Shown piece by piece: positions 45,077-56,590 of a DNA stretch of 64,000 nucleotides (position 1 is its first letter; each line of letters begins with the position of its first letter). The position numbers and the translations under genes were made by a program. A model generated the notes under the pieces. That model was not told where the DNA came from and searched no databases. It saw nothing but the letters and a program-made list of their open reading frames with translations. The DNA is from Artemisia argyi (Eukaryota > Streptophyta > Magnoliopsida > Asterales > Asteraceae), in NCBI GenBank assembly GCA_030686995.1, contig CM060707.1, positions 81,428,972-81,492,971 on the forward strand, given 5' to 3'.

Positions 45077-45403
45077 TAACCAAAGCCTCAACACCAACAC
45101 CAATAACCATCTGCCCTAGAGCCTTATCATTGTTATTTCTCCCTACTTTATTATTTAACCCCTAGTTAGCCTTTTAGCTTATATTTGCCTATTTGCTTAT
45201 TAACTGCTTATTCTCCCCCCTCCTATTTTTCCTAGATTAGTCATAGTATAATCTAATTTCCTGCAAAGTTATAGACTTTTCCCATAACGTTTACTATTTT
45301 TAAAGTATTTAATTAGTTTAATTAGTAGTTAATTCATAATAATTAGAGTTTTAACCAGAAAAAAAATCCAAAATTTTCTTTTGTCATCTAGTACATATGA
45401 AAT

Positions 45404-47198
45404 GAGAAAAGTCCAAAATACATCCCTATGGTATGCTCAAAACCCGCTTTTCATCCATTTTCTTTTTTTTTGGAACAAAACCATCAACCGTTAGTAAAGT
45501 TGGTACAAAAACATCCCTCCGTTAGTAATATCAGTTAATGAATACTAACGATGCAAATTTTCCGTTATCTCCTAACAAGAATTAAAATATTTGCATCGTT
45601 AGTCCTCATTGAGTTAAAATATTTGCATCGTTAGTCCTCATTGACTATTGAGTTAAAATATTTGCATCGTTAGTCCTTATTGAGTTAAAATATTTGCATC
45701 GTTAGTCCTCATTTACTATAGAGTTAAAATATTCTCATCGTTAGTCCTCATTGACTATTCTTACGTTTTCATCCTTTTTCGCCCATTTTTCTTACGTTTT
45801 CATCCGTTTTTATCATGTTTTCATAAGTTTTTATAAGTTTCCGTCCGTTTTTATACGTCTTTATCCATTTTCTCATGTTTCTATCCGTTTCTTCTGTTTT
45901 CTCACGTTTTCATACGTTTTTATCCGTGTTCATACACTTTTATTCGTTTTCGTCTATTATCCTACGTTTTCATCCGTTTTTCTTATATTTTATCCGTTCT
46001 CATATATTTTTATACATATAATATATATGAAAACGAATAAAATATATGAAAATAGATAAAAACGTATAAAAACTTGACATTTGATTAAAATACTTTTGTA
46101 TCGATTTTAAATGATGATTTTGACCCCTTTCTGGTCCGAATCATCGAAAGTGTAAAACACAAAAGTTGTCCGAAATGATGTTTTACATCCAATTACGCGA
46201 GATTTTAACCTGAAATTGCAAAACAATAGCTGTTTACTACCAAAACTTAAGCGGTTTTTGACAAAATTAATAACTTATACACTTATAAACTCTTGTAAAT
46301 CTTATAATTTGATGATTTACACAAGTTATAACTTACGGAGTATAAGATTTACAAGAGTTTATAAGTTATGAATTTGGTCGAAAACCGCTTAAGTTTTGGT
46401 AGTAAACAGTCATTATTTTGCAATTTCAGGTTAAAATCTCGCGAGTTATGATGTAAAACATCATTCCGGACAACTTTTATGTTTTACACTTTCGATGATT
46501 CGGACCAGAAAGGGGTTAAAATCATGATTTAAAAACAATATAGAAACTTTTTAATCAAATATTAAGTTTTCATACGTTTTTATCTATTTTCATATATTTA
46601 TATCCTTTTTCATACATATTATATGTATAAAAATGGATGAAAACGGATAAAATATAAGAAAAATGGATGAAAACATAAAATAATAGAAGAAAACGAATAA
46701 AAGTGTATGAGCACGGATAAAACGTATGAAAACGTGAGAAACGAATAGAAACATGAGAAAAACGGATGAAAACGTAAGAAAAACGGACGAAAAATGATAA
46801 AAACATAAGAATAGTCAATGAGGACTAACGATGCAAATATTTTAACTCAATGAGGACTAACGATACAGATATTTTAATCCTATAGTCAATGAGGACTAAC
46901 GATGCAAATATTTTAACTCATTGAGGACTAACGATGTAAATATTTTAACACTATAGTTAATGAGGACTAATGATGCAAATATTTTAACTCAATGAGGACT
47001 AACAATGCAAATATTTTAACTCTTGTTAGGAGATAATGGAGAATTATTTGCATTGTTAGTCCTTATTAACTGATATTACTAACGTAGGGATGTTGTTGTG
47101 CCAACTTTACTAGCGGTGGATGGTTTTGTTCAAAAAAAAGAAAAATGATGAAAAGCGGGATTTGGGCATACCACAGGGATGTATTTTGGACTTTTCTC
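45404..47198. mobile_element. Foldback / Mutator-like element, 1.8 kb, arms ~0.87 kb
   Basis: Nearly the whole element is one inverted repeat: it starts gagaaaagtccaaaatacat and ends with its complement, and the arms pair to an inner edge near 46300/46338. The flanking 9-mers are atatgaaat (45395-45403) and atatgaaaa (47199-47207), one mismatch, consistent with a Mutator-type TSD. Each arm contains tandem units (aaaatatttgcatcgttag plus spacer, 45590-45760 and its mirror) and a degenerate cgttttcatccg/tttttatc repeat. The ORFs on the arms only translate these repeats. No transposase. Confidence 0.85.
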
Positions 47199-47401
47199 AT
47201 ATGAAAATTTTTTTTGCACTTGTAGGACTAGTATTTCATAAATTTACTTTTTAAACCCGTGCACTTACGTATTTTTAAATTAGTTAACGCGTTTTTAGTC
47301 TAGATTACGTTTTAGCTTTATCTTGCTTTATGTTATTGTTTTGATTGCTTTGTTATATGCTTTGTAGTGTAGATTTACTTTTGATTGTCTTATATATCAT
47401 A

Positions 47402-47434
47402 CTAGCTTTAGATCTCCGTGCACGCATGGAGATT
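47402..47434 (-). mobile_element. Possible Helitron 3' terminus
   Basis: On the minus strand a hairpin with 10-bp arms and a 2-nt loop (atctccatgc-gt-gcacggagat, one G:T pair) is followed six bases later by CTAG and then T, matching the Helitron rule hairpin-CTRR-T. No 5' TC end was located to the right, so this rests on one end only. Confidence 0.3.
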
Positions 47435-48054
47435 TGGTTTACTTTTTGTTGAATTAGTTTTAGGTTGAAGAATATATTAATTCATTTTAATATTGTTATA
47501 AGATAATAACATAACGAATCATATATTATTAATATTATATTAACATTTATAGTGTTACTTCTAATGCATGAAAACAAAGACTTTAGGCATTTAGCTTTGA
47601 TTTTGTATATTAACTTACGTTATGATGCAAAACCAAATGTAAAATACCGAAATAGGAATATGACTTGACATTATCATAAATACTCAAACAATATCATAAA
47701 CTAATTTATATTAATAAACATAAAGAACCTCATTTATATATTTACAAATTTTAAGCCATTTTTTCAACATAACATCCGAGCTTACGAATAGCAAACTTTT
47801 TATCACCATGCAACAACCAAAGACAATTCATAAGAGACCCTTCATCAGAAACCCGTCATGAGGAACTCTTCATTAGAAACTCATCATTAAAAACCCTTAG
47901 TTAGTCAGGCCTTAGTCAACAACAACTCATCAGAAATCATCATCAACAACCCATCCTAAGAAACCCTTAGTCAGTACAGCTTATCAGAAACCAGTCATTA
48001 AAAACCCGTCATCAGTAACTCCTCATCAGAAACTAAAACCCAGTTATCAAAAAC

Positions 48055-49400
48055 AAATAAATCAAATTTTTGATAACATTAACCCGCCATAAATATTATA
48101 AAAATAAATTCGACCCATCAAAATCGTTTTCAAATATAAGATGCATGTTCTAGAATGTTTAAAAATAACAGTTATCTTTATCGAAATATTTTCCATATTT
48201 AATTATGTTACGTGATAAGTTATAAATTTGTGTGGTAAACATCTTTTCAGAATTTAAATGTGACACTTTTTCATTTAAAGAAACTTATGTGATTTTTTTA
48301 AAAGTTAAGTCTAACCCATTCTTAGGATAATAATATCTATAGTTATGTAGATATTATATAAAAAAATATAGATATACGAACATAAATTAAAAGTAAACCC
48401 TACAAAATTGGATTTGTACCTATTTTCTAAACAAACATCACCATACACATGTATCATCTTGAACCCGTAAAAAATATAATACATGAACACCTCATTATTC
48501 ATTAGAAACTGTTATATTTTAAATCAGAAACAAATCGTTTAACCGAAAAGGATTAAGAAATGGTTAAAACATATTGCATTTTTGTATTTATGCTATTGTT
48601 GTTTCCTTGATAGTGTATTTAACTAATGATATTATTTTGTTAACAACACGAAGCCATTAGAAACAAAAAACAAACGTTTTGAAATACAATAAAAAGAAAT
48701 TCGCCAAATCAGAATGTTTCCAAATATAAGATGCATGTTATAAAATGTTTTAAAAATCATAGTTATCTTCGTCGATATCTTTTATATATTTAAATTTTGT
48801 TAAGTGATAAGTTCTTAAATTGTATGGCATATATCTTTTCAAAAATTGAATGTGACACTTTTTCATCTAAAGAAACTTATGTGATTATTTTAAAAATTAA
48901 ATATAACCCATTTTTAGGATAATAATATCCGTAACTATGTAGTATTATAAAAATTTGGTATACGAACATAAATTAAAAGTAAAACCTACAAAATCGGATT
49001 TGTATCTACTTTTAAAACAAACAGTCAAACACCATCATGAACATGTATCATCTTGAACCGCCAGAAATATAATACATGAACAACTGATTGTTCATCAGAA
49101 ACCATTATGGTCTTAAATCAGAAACCATTCGTTTAGCAGAAAATTATTAAGAAATGGTTAAACCTATTGAATTTTTGTATTTATGATATTGTTGCTTTCT
49201 TTATTGATTATTTAACTAATAAAATTATTCCGTTAGCAAAGCAAAACCATTAGAAAACAAAAACTTATTAATAACACTAACCCGTCAAAAATATAATAAT
49301 TTTTTTGCCCCATCAGAATTGTTTCCAAATATAAATTACATTTTAGATAATGTTTTAAAAACCGTAGTTATATCCGTCGATATAACCAATATTAGCATAA
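48055..49400. repeat. Diverged tandem duplication, ~600-bp unit, ~2.3 copies
   Basis: Corresponding points (caaatataagatgcatgtt and its relatives) lie at ~48131, ~48721 and ~49326. The units share recurring blocks such as gtgacactttttcat and cgaacataaattaaaagtaa, with ~80-85% similarity by eye. Confidence 0.75.
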
Positions 49401-49728
49401 CAAAATAGGAACATATATATTAAAAATAATTATTTTTGTTAGAAACCTTTGGATTATTAGGAGCAACCATTGCAACTAGATCATTATCAGAAACAATTAT
49501 AGTTTCTTTGGCAGAAATTGATGTTCAACATCATATACCTAAATTTTGTAGAAAGATATATTATATATTTTATATGAGAATGTATAAAAAATATAAAAAA
49601 TGTGTTGTATATAATAAGACTCATAATTGACAACAACCATTTTTCAGGACAAAAATAGATAAGTACATAAATATATATAAATGAATAATGATATTAATTA
49701 TAATATTTTATTTTTCTAAAACTACGCT

Positions 49729-49757
49729 CACTACAAAATTTGTGACATTTAGTGACT
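49729..49757 (+). mobile_element. Possible CACTA-type 5' end
   Basis: CACTACAAAATTTG followed by TTAGTGACTAAAA resembles the terminal and subterminal motifs of CACTA (En/Spm) elements. No matching right end (TTGTAGTG) precedes element F. Confidence 0.25.
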
Positions 49758-49766
49758 AAAACTTTT

Positions 49767-49908
49767 GGGAAATGATTCGCACACTCTCAAAATTTATTAG
49801 GACACTCCACTGTGTGCAACAGACAGTTATACATTAAGTATAACATATTTTAAGTACTTGTACAATGGAGTGTCCTAATAAGATTTGGAAGTGTGCCAAT
49901 CACCTCCC
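49767..49908. mobile_element. 142-bp Mutator-type MITE
   Basis: TIRs of ~46 bp (gggaaatgattcgcacactc at the left; gggaggtgattggcacactt as the inverted right end, both followed by attaggacactcca-tg) and an exact 9-bp TSD aaaactttt at 49758-49766 and 49909-49917. Confidence 0.88.
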
Positions 49909-49917
49909 AAAACTTTT

Positions 49918-50057
49918 GCCCACTCAAATCTATAAAAGTCACCAAATAAAACATTTGCTCACTAAAATACATATAAAAGTCATCAAATCAAAACAATAAA
50001 ATATAAAACCAAAACCAAAATAGTTATATAAAACAAACACTCCCCAATATCACACAC
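49918..50057. other. Host sequence left of element F
   Basis: AT-rich, with a short imperfect duplication (ctcactaaaatacatataaa and relatives). It ends in cacac, the TSD of element F. No gene. Confidence 0.5.
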
Positions 50058-53000
50058 TGTAATACTCCTTAAAATCCCAGGTTATTTATTAATGCTAATT
50101 TTCGATACTATTCTAATCTAAGCCATTTTGCGGGCTAATTTGAAATTTTAATATGAGACACCGTTTGTTTGACACCCGATTATTTTAGTCACCGTTTGTT
50201 TGACACCCGATTATGTTTTGTCACCTGGTATCACCCGATTGTCACTCTTGGATGCCACCCAATGAGGTTAACACCGGTAACTCCCACTTGCGATCCGACA
50301 CCCTGATTGGACACAGATATATTATTAATATATATATATATAACGAAATATATATATTAATTATTACGAACTATTATCACTATGCATATATAAGTATATA
50401 TATATATGTATGAACGACACCGTTTATATTTTCATGGTTTTCACGAACCGACACCGACACCGACACCAAGAATAAAGCTATGAACGTATTAAACATCGAT
50501 ACCGAAACTAAACTTAAGAACGATCTAGTCACCGACACCCTATTCTTTGTTTGGGCTGTATATCACCTTGAGCCCAAAGATACACTTTCTTTTACTCCAC
50601 TGCTGGGCCGAGCACCACATCAAGCCCACCACAACTTTGCTTTCAATGTATTTCGTTTGGGCCTTGTGTCCTCAAGCCGAAATGGCTGTGATGTTTATTT
50701 CTTTGCGTTGCATGCTACACGAACGAACCAAACATATATACCACATGAATAATACACACATTTTCCTTTTGGTTCCCTACTCACACGACACAAAACATAC
50801 AATCACCCTTTGACCTTGTATCAAGCGACAATGAGCCACCTATGTAGCCGTCGAACCATTGAGTAATCGCAATATCCACCTAGTGGTCCTATCGGCTAAT
50901 GACCAAGGGATCGAGTGTTCCATATCCCCCCAACCAACAATTACCACATGTGCTCTAATCATATTATTTATTACTCTACTCAACCTAGCCATGCTTAAAC
51001 AAATCAAGGTCAACCCTCGTTTGCTCCTCACTACCTCAACTCGACAAGACTAGAGGGCAAGGCCAAGAGACAAGTTTGTCTACACTCGAATGACAACTAA
51101 GGGACATGTCTCACCATGTCAAACATACAACTACTCTTACTACCCTATATAAACCACATTAAATGCAAAATTTCTCACACTCTTAAGTTTCACCAAGTTT
51201 TCAAATCACAAAAACTCTCTACTTCTTTCTTGGTTGCTGTCGAACGAGAATAAGACACACACGCAAGGTTTTGGATCAAGAGTACGAGTTGGGTAACTAT
51301 TTTGGATAAAGGATCACTAGATGGAAGAGGATACCACGTTTGCTCGTTTACTTGTCTCGTACACACGACATCACCACCACCATTTTTGGTGTTGTAAGTT
51401 ACCATCACCCTTTTCAATTCCTACTCTAGTTTCCTGCATATCACTTTAAGATTCTCGCACGATGCACGTTATTTTCTTAGTATATCACACTCATTACACT
51501 TATGACCATTTTTACACGTCGCGACACCCTTGAGGAAGGGCCTCGCCATTTCATTTTTACACGTACGATATGTTATAAGTGTAATGAGTTTAGGCGTAGT
51601 TTTCAAACTAACGAAACATGCAAGACACCCTCGACATTATACTATGAAAACTACGCCTAAACTAAACCATGTCGAGCACTACTTTATACAAACAAGAAAC
51701 GCCACTTGGGCCTGGCCTGGGCTAACGAGCCCATTTGGTTTCAAATGGATATTTTCGGTTTAAAAGTTTAAAGGACAACGAGATGTGTATAACTGATTTT
51801 TAAGGAGTGTTATAAGTTGTAAATACTATATTTTATGGTACCAAAAAGTTTATTTTTCGACCACTTAACTAAGGACTATTTTTGCAAAAGTTATCGTTAA
51901 GGGACTAAAACTATCAAACTACCAAACTGTCGGACTAAGTATAATACTATAGATTTCTAATATAAATTGAAGGATAGAAACTAGAAATTTTGAAAGATCA
52001 AGGTGCAAAGTGTAAAAAGTATGACAAGGACTAAAAATGTAATCGTTTTTGATCAAAGGGTAAAAAGTGTAACTTTATTAAAGTTAAAGATAAAATTTGG
52101 ACAAAGATATTTTGTGAAATAATTATTTTACATATATACTTTGTAACTTAAAAATAAATATGTAACTTTACTAAAAATATTTAATTATAAATATTTTTAA
52201 CGATATTATTTTCAGATAGGAATTAACATTTATTGAACGCCGGTTCGTATCAACGATACAAATAACTACGTAAAGTTATTTTGGAATATATTTAAGACAC
52301 CCGAATCAATATCACCGTACTCGTGACATATCACATGTCATTTACGAATCAAATCTAAGACACCGATGACTATATATTTATAGGTCGCAAGTCGGAGGAA
52401 TTTCATTGCTAGTCGTAGCAGTACACCATCACTTTTGAGCACCGTTGTGATTCACACACACCTATCAGGTGAGTTCATGGTCCCACATTTTTAATTATTT
52501 TTAAACCCCGTGGGGAGATACATGCTATAAATCGAACACAAGTATTTTTCTGTATGCTGTTACCACCTGATATTGCCTAAGTTGACACCCGTGCTACAAG
52601 TCCCTCATATCACGAACCTTAATCACTTGCGAGTGAGCGCGAATATAGTTGGTAGATCTATCGGAACGGCAGGCCACCTCTGTCAAGGTGATAACTTGGC
52701 AGGAGGTGTGCTATATTCGAGGTACCATGGAAATCTGGCACATTTCCAGTCACCGAGGGCCCCTTGTCATTTACATCCTCTGTGGTGTAGGTGATTGTTA
52801 TTATCTTATTGATATGTCAAATCAATGTTAAGGCTTGCGTTTCGTGAGGCTTAGGAGCAATATTTCACCAGTTTTGTCAAGACCTGTCTATCTTGGCTTG
52901 TATATTTCAAATGCTTGACTTGTGTTCACGCTATTACTATTTAAGCTACTATGGATTCACTCAACCTTTGTGTTGAATTTTTAAGCATGTTTATCTCAGG

Positions 53001-53269
53001 AAATTAGCAAGCATGGCGGAACGGAGCTGGCGAAAGGGCACACAGGACCTCCCTTTTTATTTCAATAATTATATCATTCTTTTCAAACTCATCACTTCTT
53101 TTGCGAAACAATTAACATTTTGGAAAAATGTTTGTAATTCTGAATACTTGAGTTTTCATGGAATGATATTGACTATCTTTTGAATTGTTTTCTATGAGTA
53201 TGACTGTGTACTAAACTGTAATGACCCCGATTAGACTTCCGCTGCTTATCAAATTTTCGGGGTGTTACA
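50058..53269 (+). repeat. 5' LTR of element F
   Basis: 3212 bp. TATA box candidate ctatataaac at 51145-51154. It contains a 36-bp direct duplication near 50150-50215 (caccgtttgtttgacacccg). Confidence 0.93.
51145..51154 (+). promoter_or_regulatory. TATA box candidate of the element F LTR
   Basis: ctatataaac, conserved in the other LTR near 61082. It lies far from the LTR end, implying a long R-U5. Confidence 0.45.
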
Positions 53270-53272
53270 GAT

Positions 53273-53289
53273 TGGCATCAGAGCCATGG
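53273..53289 (+). other. Primer-binding site of element F
   Basis: TGGCATCAGAGCCATGG, three bases after the LTR; one base differs from the canonical initiator-Met site TGGTATCAGAGC. Confidence 0.8.
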
Positions 53290-53523
53290 TTATATAGAAC
53301 CAAATGATTTTTCAAAACATTGGACTATAACCTCACCGGATTTCTAAACAAACTATTTATCACCAAAGTGCCCTCCGTGCCAGCGCTTGCCAACATCATG
53401 TTTTAAGGTTTGATTTTTAGCACCCATTGCATTTTGTTCACTATGACACTATGATCACTGTGCATATAGCATTATGTAGACTAAATGACTTATATTACTG
53501 CTATTTTGGGATATTACAGTACC

Positions 53524-55011
53524 ATGTCGCCCCCGGTTATTATTTTGTCCGACAGTGACGACGTCATGGCGGCATCATCCACCTATCCCACCATTGACCT
53601 ATCTGACTATGACACCCGAGACACCCATGATTCTGACCATGACACCCAACCTGTATCACCTGCCATACCATCTCCTGTTCCATCTGGAGACCCATCTGCT
53701 GATACTGAGCCCTTCGAGGAGGATGAGGTTGCTTCTACACCCATTGATTCTTTTGCTATTCAGCCTCTTTTTCGTCCTGTCTGTGGACCTATGACACAGG
53801 GGCAGTACCTTTATGACCAGTACCTGACGTCTCAGCAGTTTCTTACGGCTGATGACCGTCCTACACCACCTGCTAGTCACCACACCGGTTCAGATGCTGA
53901 TGACGAGTCTTCTGACTCCGATACTTCTGAAACTGCTGGTTCTATTCCACCACCATCCCTGCCTGCACCGATTCGTCAGTGCAAGCGAGTGAGGATTCTT
54001 GAGCCCTATGAGCCTGAGCCTTTCGGAGAGTTGTTTCGATATCATGAAGGAGACTTTACCTGCAAATTCACGGCTCGAAAACGAGTCTGTATTTTTCCTG
54101 CTTCTACTGTTACACCACCTATACCTACATCTGTACCATCACCCACATTTGTACTACCACATGTTTCTATGCCAGAGCTGACACCTGTGGCATCACCAGC
54201 ACCTCCACCATCACACGTATCACCCCCACCTGAGCCTCATCCTTACATGCTACCTACTTACACCGCACCCCACTCTTCTGAGGTTTTGCCACCCATGCCA
54301 CCACCTACAGTTTTCTACTTCCAGACTACTACTGTACCGATACCATCACCTACTTCATCACCTGTTCCATCACCATCACTTGTTCCTACCGAGACCCCCA
54401 CCTCACCCGGCATTCATAGATTGGTTGATGCCCGCCGATGGTCGTTCTTGTTGGATTACATTCGTAGATGGAGGTTTGTTGAGGGATCACCTAGGGCTGC
54501 TAAGCTTGGAGATGGCTCTTCAGCGGTGTTACCGGTTACTGGGGAGCCGATACACTATACTATCCCTCTTTTGGCTGCTAGGTTAGTTAGACATGAGGAT
54601 CGTCTTGATGAGCTGTTGGGTGTTATTGAGGATATATCCTTGGAGAGTATTGAGGGTATGCAGGAGGAGGTCGAGAGCCTCTTGCTACATAGGACAGCTT
54701 TAGAGATGGTATTTGAGATGATGGGGACAGAGATCGAGGAGGCACAGGCTACCATCACCGAGTTTGGTCATCGACTAGATGTTCAGAGACATGAGATGGA
54801 GGATTTGAGAGCGATAGCGATCATCACGCAGCAGATGCTGGAGCATCAGACACAGGAGTTGGCCGCGTCTAGTGCTACCATCCACACACTTTCAGCCACT
54901 ATTGAGGAGATTCAGGCCCGCGAGAGATCCAGGGATTTAGAGATGTTGGAGATGATCAGGATCATCAGAGAGCTGGAGAGGAGATCAGGAGGTGCACCTG
55001 GACCTTCATAG
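53524..55011 (+). CDS. Extra chromovirus ORF: SIM-like motifs, Pro-rich linker, coiled coil
   Basis: An open frame of 495 codons from MSPPVIILSDSDD; the start at 53524 is preferred over 53485 because the protein-like sequence begins there. Residues 5-13 (VIILSDSDD) and ~23-29 (TIDLSDYD) look like SUMO-interaction motifs: a hydrophobic core followed by acidic/Ser residues. Residues ~35-150 are acidic and Pro/Ser/Thr-rich; ~195-310 are strongly Pro-rich (SPAPPPSHVSPPPEP); ~360-490 are predicted coiled coil (HEDRLDELLGVIEDI, EEVESLLLHRTALEMV). It is separate from gag by 392 nt. Similar Pro-rich/coiled-coil sequences precede gag in Asteraceae chromovirus proteins I recall, but I know no function. 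The frame is open while gag-pol is broken in many places. Confidence 0.65.
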   Translation: MSPPVIILSDSDDVMAASSTYPTIDLSDYDTRDTHDSDHDTQPVSPAIPSPVPSGDPSADTEPFEEDEVASTPIDSFAIQPLFRPVCGPMTQGQYLYDQYLTSQQFLTADDRPTPPASHHTGSDADDESSDSDTSETAGSIPPPSLPAPIRQCKRVRILEPYEPEPFGELFRYHEGDFTCKFTARKRVCIFPASTVTPPIPTSVPSPTFVLPHVSMPELTPVASPAPPPSHVSPPPEPHPYMLPTYTAPHSSEVLPPMPPPTVFYFQTTTVPIPSPTSSPVPSPSLVPTETPTSPGIHRLVDARRWSFLLDYIRRWRFVEGSPRAAKLGDGSSAVLPVTGEPIHYTIPLLAARLVRHEDRLDELLGVIEDISLESIEGMQEEVESLLLHRTALEMVFEMMGTEIEEAQATITEFGHRLDVQRHEMEDLRAIAIITQQMLEHQTQELAASSATIHTLSATIEEIQARERSRDLEMLEMIRIIRELERRSGGAPGPS

Positions 55012-55403
55012 ATCTATGACATATCATTACATTCAGAGACATCTTAACTTTCCGCCTGTGGCATTAATAATGTTGTATCTTATTGTTTTGTGACAATGAA
55101 TTCAAAATTATTAAAACTTTATGTTGGTTATGATTGTACTGTATTGATATTGATTTATGATCTAGTTGTCTGATCTTTTATTATGCTCCTATATTGAGAT
55201 TCATTATAATTTCCATGTGTGTTGTTACATGTCGTGATGATTATTTATGAATGATATGGTTTATGTTGATGTATGTATTCATGGTGTGGTTGTGATATGT
55301 ACTTTGTGATGATCTTGACTATTATGAGTTTGGTTGCATTATTTCTCTTATTATTGATCGATGTTTGGGATTTGTACTTATACACTTGCGATTTTATAGA
55401 GTT
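55012..55403. other. Spacer between the extra ORF and gag in element F
   Basis: T-rich, non-coding, with many short 'tgatg/tatga' words. How gag is translated downstream of a 495-codon ORF (splicing, second transcript or internal entry) is not evident. Confidence 0.6.
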
Positions 55404-56149
55404 ATGGCCCCAAGGAAAACCGCTACTGCTACCTCATCACCCGCTATGATCCAGGCTGCTATCAGAAAGTTGGTTGCCGACAGTGTTGCTGCAGCTTTAG
55501 AAGAGCAGGCTGCCGCAATGGCACGAACTAGTAGCAATAACCGAGCCACTGCAGAAAGCGAGTCCGCTGTGACTCGGAAGTGTACCTATAAGGACTTCAT
55601 AACTTGTAAACCATCTCACTTCAAAGGGACTAAAGGAGTGACAGAGCTTGCTCGATGGTTTGAGCGAACTGAGACTGTGTTTGTGAGGATCGGTTGTGCC
55701 GCTGAAAGTAGAGTCTCGTTTGCTACTGGAACATTGCTGAAAGATGCGTTGTCCTGGTGGAACGCAACTGCTCAGAAGATAGGTGTGGAGGAGGCCTATC
55801 AGATCACCTGGGCTGACTTTAAGGAGAAGATGTTGAAGAAGTTCTGCCCTAGAGGTGAGATCAAGAATTTAGAAGATGAGTTTCACACGTTGGTCGTGAA
55901 AGGAAATGATCTCAGGGCTTATGATAGGAGATTTCAGGAGCTTGCCACACTTTGCCCTTCAAAGGTTCCCGATTTGGAAAAGTTGTTGGAGAAGTACATT
56001 GAGGGATTACCCAGGAGCATTGAGGGAAACGTCACCTCGTCGAAGCCTCAATCTTTGGAAGAAGCAATGACTATTGCCCAAAGAAGCATAACTCTACTCA
56101 GGGGAACAACGATCACAAAATGAAGTTTGATGATCGGAAGACAAACAGC

Positions 56150-56205
<56 letters not shown>

Positions 56206-56590
56206 AAACAACAACAACAACAACAACAACAACAGCAACAACAACAACCGTAACCCCAACCGTAACTATCACCATGACAGAAACACCCACCACAATCAAC
56301 AGAACTGACAACAGGAAGCTATCAGAGCTTATGCCGCCGCACAAGTTAAGGATACTAGGTATGCTGGACCTCTTCCATTTTGCGACAAGTGTAAGATGCA
56401 TCACACTGGACCCTGCTATGCTAAGTGTGGGAAATGTTCAAGGACTGGACATAAGACACAAGATTGCAAGGCTACAGGAGCTAACTTGCAACCCGTGGCT
56501 ATAGTATGCCATGCTTGTGGAGAGAAAGGGCACTACAGGCGTCAGTGCCCAAATAAGGATAACAATGCACGTGGGAGAGCATACGTGCTG
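55404..56590 (+). pseudogene. gag: Chromovirus gag of element F (frameshift and nonsense)
   Basis: Starts MAPRKTATATSSPAM. The gag domain occupies residues ~65-230 (CTYKDFITCKPSHFKGTKGV, WWNATAQKIGVEEAYQITW, FCPRGEIKNLEDEFHTL). At ~56095-56123 the frame shifts: one frame stops at 56123, while the continuing sequence is in the frame of 56120. That frame encodes a poly-Asn tract from the CAA/AAC microsatellite, then TGA at 56306-56308, then Cys/His motifs [12 protein letters not shown] and the zinc knuckle [14 protein letters not shown] (~56508-56550). Two lesions at least. Confidence 0.85.
56141..56245 (+). repeat. (CAA)n microsatellite inside gag, encoding poly-Asn
   Basis: About 34 near-perfect ACA/CAA units; read in the gag frame they give Asn with a few Lys/Ser. 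Confidence 0.95.

Larger units (their letters stand above)
44357..45403. other. Old AT-rich host sequence, continued
   Basis: No gene. It resumes the sequence interrupted at 30869. It includes an A42 tract (44527-44568) and a C15 tract (45062-45076), and many 'agctta' words of the kind seen at 30400-30840. Confidence 0.55.
47208..49728. other. AT-rich intergenic/repeat sequence, no gene
   Basis: About 2.5 kb without a supportable gene. Contains a Helitron-like 3' end (47402-47434), stretches of repeated 'atcagaaacc' words (47830-48060), and a ~600-bp tandem duplication (48055-49400). Confidence 0.55.

Noticed and set aside
45590..45760. CRISPR-like spaced repeats
   Set aside because: Units are tandem, spacers are themselves repeats, the array is mirrored in the other foldback arm, and the genome is eukaryotic.
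45751..46818. ORFs rich in Phe/Ser/Tyr in the foldback
   Set aside because: They translate the degenerate cgttttcatccg-type repeats, appear on both arms, and have no independent protein character.
50840..51053. Short ORFs on both strands recurring in both LTRs of F
   Set aside because: They fall inside the LTRs and overlap each other on opposite strands; no protein features.
56048..56404. Valine-rich antisense ORF opposite the (CAA)n tract
   Set aside because: It is simply the reverse translation of the microsatellite in gag.
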